A stretch of DNA of 64,000 nucleotides from Enterobacter asburiae (lineage in GTDB: Bacteria; Pseudomonadota; Gammaproteobacteria; Enterobacterales; Enterobacteriaceae), in the NCBI RefSeq assembly GCF_008080435.1, contig NZ_VRKN01000010.1, forward strand, positions 1-64,000, written 5' to 3'. Below, piece by piece: positions 61,938 through 64,000 of this stretch (its first letter is position 1; each line of letters starts with the position of its first letter). Position numbers and translations under genes: made by a program. The notes below the pieces were generated by a model. It was not told the DNA's origin. It worked only from the letters and a program-made list of their open reading frames with translations, and did not search any database.

Positions 61938-62465
61938 TTGAGCACGACTAATCACGATCACCACGTCTACGTCCTGATGGGCGTTTCCGGTAGCGGGAAA
62001 TCAGCCGTAGCCAGCGAAGTGGCGCATCAACTCCAGGCTGCGTTCCTTGATGGCGACTTCCTCCATCCGCGCAGCAACATCATGAAAATGGCCTCCGGCG
62101 AGCCGCTGAACGACGACGACCGCAAACCGTGGTTGCAGGCGCTGAATGACGCCGCGTTCGCTATGCAGCGTACCAACAAAGTCTCCCTGATCGTCTGCTC
62201 TGCGCTGAAAAAAACCTACCGCGACCTGCTGCGCGACGGTAACCCGAACCTCTCTTTCATCTACCTGAAAGGGGATTTCGAGGTGATTGAAAGCCGTCTG
62301 AAGGCGCGTAAAGGTCACTTCTTCAAAACCCAGATGCTGGTGACGCAGTTCGACGCGCTGCAGGAACCGGGTGAAGACGAGAAAGATGTCTTAGTGGTTG
62401 ATATCGATCAGTCACTGGAGGGTGTTGTTGCCAGCACCATTGAGGTCATAAATAAAAGGCAGTAA
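61938..62465 (+). CDS. gntK: thermoresistant gluconokinase GntK
   Basis: Phosphorylates gluconate to 6-phosphogluconate for the Entner-Doudoroff and pentose phosphate routes. 175 residues from a TTG start at 61938, matching E. coli in length and start codon; another in-frame TTG at 61920 lies against the operator. P-loop GVSGSGKS (15-22). LDGDFLHPRSNIMKMASGEP and LIVCSALKKTYRDLLR are family segments. gntU begins 3 bp after its stop. Confidence 0.96.
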   Translation: MSTTNHDHHVYVLMGVSGSGKSAVASEVAHQLQAAFLDGDFLHPRSNIMKMASGEPLNDDDRKPWLQALNDAAFAMQRTNKVSLIVCSALKKTYRDLLRDGNPNLSFIYLKGDFEVIESRLKARKGHFFKTQMLVTQFDALQEPGEDEKDVLVVDIDQSLEGVVASTIEVINKRQ

Positions 62466-62468
62466 GTT

Positions 62469-63809
62469 TTGAGTACATTAACGCTAGTTTTGACAGCAGT
62501 GGGTTCCGTGTTGCTGCTGCTGTTTTTAGTGATGAAGGCGCGTATGCACGCTTTTGTTGCTTTGATGGTGGTTTCTATAGGTGCAGGTCTCTTTTCCGGT
62601 ATGCCGCTCGACAAGATCGCCGCGACGATGGAAAAAGGGATGGGCGGTACGCTGGGCTTCCTGGCGATTGTGGTTGCCCTTGGCGCGATGTTTGGCAAGA
62701 TTTTGCACGAGACGGGCGCGGTCGACCAGATTGCCGTCAAAATGCTGAAATCCTTCGGCCACAGCCGTGCGCACTACGCGATTGGCCTGGCTGGCCTGAT
62801 TTGCGCGCTGCCGCTGTTCTTCGAAGTGGCCGTTGTGCTGCTGATAAGCGTCGCGTTCTCTATGGCGCGCCATACCGGCACTAATCTCGTGAAGCTGGTC
62901 ATTCCGCTGTTTGCGGGCGTGGCGGCCGCCGCAGCATTTCTGCTGCCGGGGCCTGCGCCGATGCTGCTGGCCTCCCAGATGCACGCTGATTTTGGCTGGA
63001 TGATCCTGATTGGCCTGTGCGCGGCAATCCCGGGGATGATTATTGCCGGTCCGCTGTGGGGCAACTTCATCAGCCGTTACGTTGAGCTGCACATTCCGGA
63101 TGACGTCACCGAGCCGCACCTGGGCGAGGGCAAAATGCCGTCCTTCGGCTTCAGCCTGTCGCTGATCCTGCTGCCGCTGGTTCTCGTGGGTCTGAAAACC
63201 ATTGCCGCGCGCTTTGTGCCGGTGGGTTCCAGCACCTACGAATGGTTCGAGTTCATCGGTCACCCGTTCACCGCGATTCTGGTCGCGTGTCTGGTGGCGA
63301 TTTACGGCCTGGCGATGCGTCAGGGGATGCCGAAAGACCGGGTGATGGAGATCTGCGGTGCCGCGCTGCAGCCTGCGGGTATTATCCTGCTGGTGATCGG
63401 TGCCGGCGGCGTGTTCAAGCAGGTGCTGGTGGATTCCGGCGTGGGTCCGGCTCTGGGCGAAGCGCTGACCGGGATGGGCCTGCCGATTGCGGTAACCTGC
63501 TTTGTGCTGGCCGCGGCGGTGCGTATCATCCAGGGTTCCGCAACCGTGGCGTGTTTAACCGCCGTGGGTCTGGTGATGCCGGTGATTGAACAGCTGAACT
63601 ACTCTGGTGCGCAGATGGCCGCGCTGTCTATCTGTATCGCGGGCGGTTCGATTGTGGTCTCTCACGTTAACGACGCGGGCTTCTGGCTGTTCGGTAAATT
63701 TACCGGTGCCACCGAAGCGCAAACCCTGAAAACCTGGACGCTGATGGAAACCATCCTCGGCACGACGGGTGCGATTGTTGGGATGATTGCCTTTACGCTG
63801 CTGAGCTGA
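62469..63809 (+). CDS. gntU: low-affinity gluconate transporter GntU
   Basis: Inner membrane gluconate:H+ symporter of the GntP family. 446 residues, the E. coli length, starting at TTG 10 bases after AAAGGCAG. About twelve to fourteen membrane segments. Conserved motifs include GMPLDKIAATMEKGMGGTLG, FFEVAVVLLISVAFSMAR and AAAVRIIQGSATVACLTAVG. Coupled to gntK by a 3-bp gap. The low-affinity role comes from E. coli work. A REP pair follows. Confidence 0.97.
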   Translation: MSTLTLVLTAVGSVLLLLFLVMKARMHAFVALMVVSIGAGLFSGMPLDKIAATMEKGMGGTLGFLAIVVALGAMFGKILHETGAVDQIAVKMLKSFGHSRAHYAIGLAGLICALPLFFEVAVVLLISVAFSMARHTGTNLVKLVIPLFAGVAAAAAFLLPGPAPMLLASQMHADFGWMILIGLCAAIPGMIIAGPLWGNFISRYVELHIPDDVTEPHLGEGKMPSFGFSLSLILLPLVLVGLKTIAARFVPVGSSTYEWFEFIGHPFTAILVACLVAIYGLAMRQGMPKDRVMEICGAALQPAGIILLVIGAGGVFKQVLVDSGVGPALGEALTGMGLPIAVTCFVLAAAVRIIQGSATVACLTAVGLVMPVIEQLNYSGAQMAALSICIAGGSIVVSHVNDAGFWLFGKFTGATEAQTLKTWTLMETILGTTGAIVGMIAFTLLS

Positions 63810-63840
63810 ATGCGGTGATGTAACAAGGCTCAAAAATAAG

Positions 63841-63922
63841 GCCCGGTAGCGTTAGCGCTTACCGGGCCTTTATATTATGCAGAACACCAGGCCGGGTAAG
63901 GTGAAACCACCACCCGGCTTTT
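63841..63922. repeat. REP pair (BIME) after gntU
   Basis: GCCCGGTAGCGTTAGCGCTT/ACCGGGC (63841-63867), and AGGCCGGGTAAGGTGAAACC/ACCACCCGGC with a T-run (63889-63922). It lies between the convergent gntU and the last, partial gene. Confidence 0.88.
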
Positions 63923-63927
63923 TCACA

Positions 63928-64000
63928 TCACTCGCCCTGCGTTGCGCTCTCAATCGTCAAACGCACATCCGAGGTGATCAGCTCTGCCAGCATCTGGTAC
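63928..64000 (-). CDS. C-terminal end of an unidentified protein (partial)
   Basis: The final 73 bases can be read on the minus strand as 23 codons ending in a TGA stop (63930-63928), with the last residues LTIESATQGE. The rest lies outside the window. Codon use fits a real gene, and its convergence with gntU across a REP pair is a common layout here. In E. coli yhgN and asd lie beyond gntU, but this hydrophilic C-terminus does not look like the membrane protein YhgN. I do not recognise the family. Confidence 0.5.
   Translation of the reverse strand, partial: YQMLAELITSDVRLTIESATQGE

Overview
This window is ordinary core chromosome of an Enterobacteriaceae member. Almost every protein matches its E. 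coli K-12 counterpart in length and sequence as far as memory allows. The third codon positions are GC-rich. REP/BIME repeats fill many intergenic gaps, and gene order follows two E. coli chromosomal blocks. The 5S rRNA, the panS gene beside yjbD, the aminotransferase gene between rpoH and livJ, and the absence of arpA, pepE and xylE point to Enterobacter or a close relative such as Lelliottia or Leclercia. This is inference, not a database result.

Block 1 (1-33271) follows the E. coli 90.8-91.6 min order. It holds the end of an rRNA operon (23S tail, 5S), then metA, aceBAK with divergent iclR, metH and yjbB. A RelE/ParE-type toxin with a HigA-like antitoxin sits where E. coli carries pepE. 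Next come rluF, yjbD, panS, lysC, pgi, the yjbEFGH exopolysaccharide operon, psiE, the divergent maltose operons malEFG and malK-lamB-malM, and ubiCA.

Block 2 (33360-64000) follows the E. coli 78-77 min order read backwards: zntA, yhhN, yhhM, yhhL, rsmD, ftsYEX, rpoH, a GABA-type aminotransferase, livJ, panM, livKHMGF, ugpBAECQ, yhhA, ggt, aaaT (yhhY), the sRNA ryhB, yhhX, yhhW, gntR and gntKU. The window ends inside an unidentified minus-strand gene. In E. coli the two block ends lie at nearly equal distances on either side of oriC. The ubiA-zntA junction, which is occupied by a REP pair, is therefore most simply an inversion breakpoint symmetric about the origin.

Functionally the window holds three ABC importers (maltose, branched-chain amino acids, glycerol-3-phosphate), the glyoxylate shunt and its regulator, methionine and lysine pathway entry enzymes, gluconate use, zinc efflux, and the FtsY/FtsEX/sigma-32 cluster. 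Recognisable control sites include a MetJ operator array, IclR operators, a candidate 18-bp toxin-antitoxin operator, MalT/CRP sites, a ZntR operator with 20-bp promoter spacing, a sigma-E promoter with a DnaA box for rpoH, Lrp-like sites, four PhoB repeats before ugpB, a Fur box before ryhB and paired GntR operators. I found no prophage, insertion sequence, CRISPR array, tRNA or clearly new system. The most unusual points are the chromosomal junction, the apparent lack of a lysine riboswitch before lysC, the toxin-antitoxin module and several gene-boundary hairpins.
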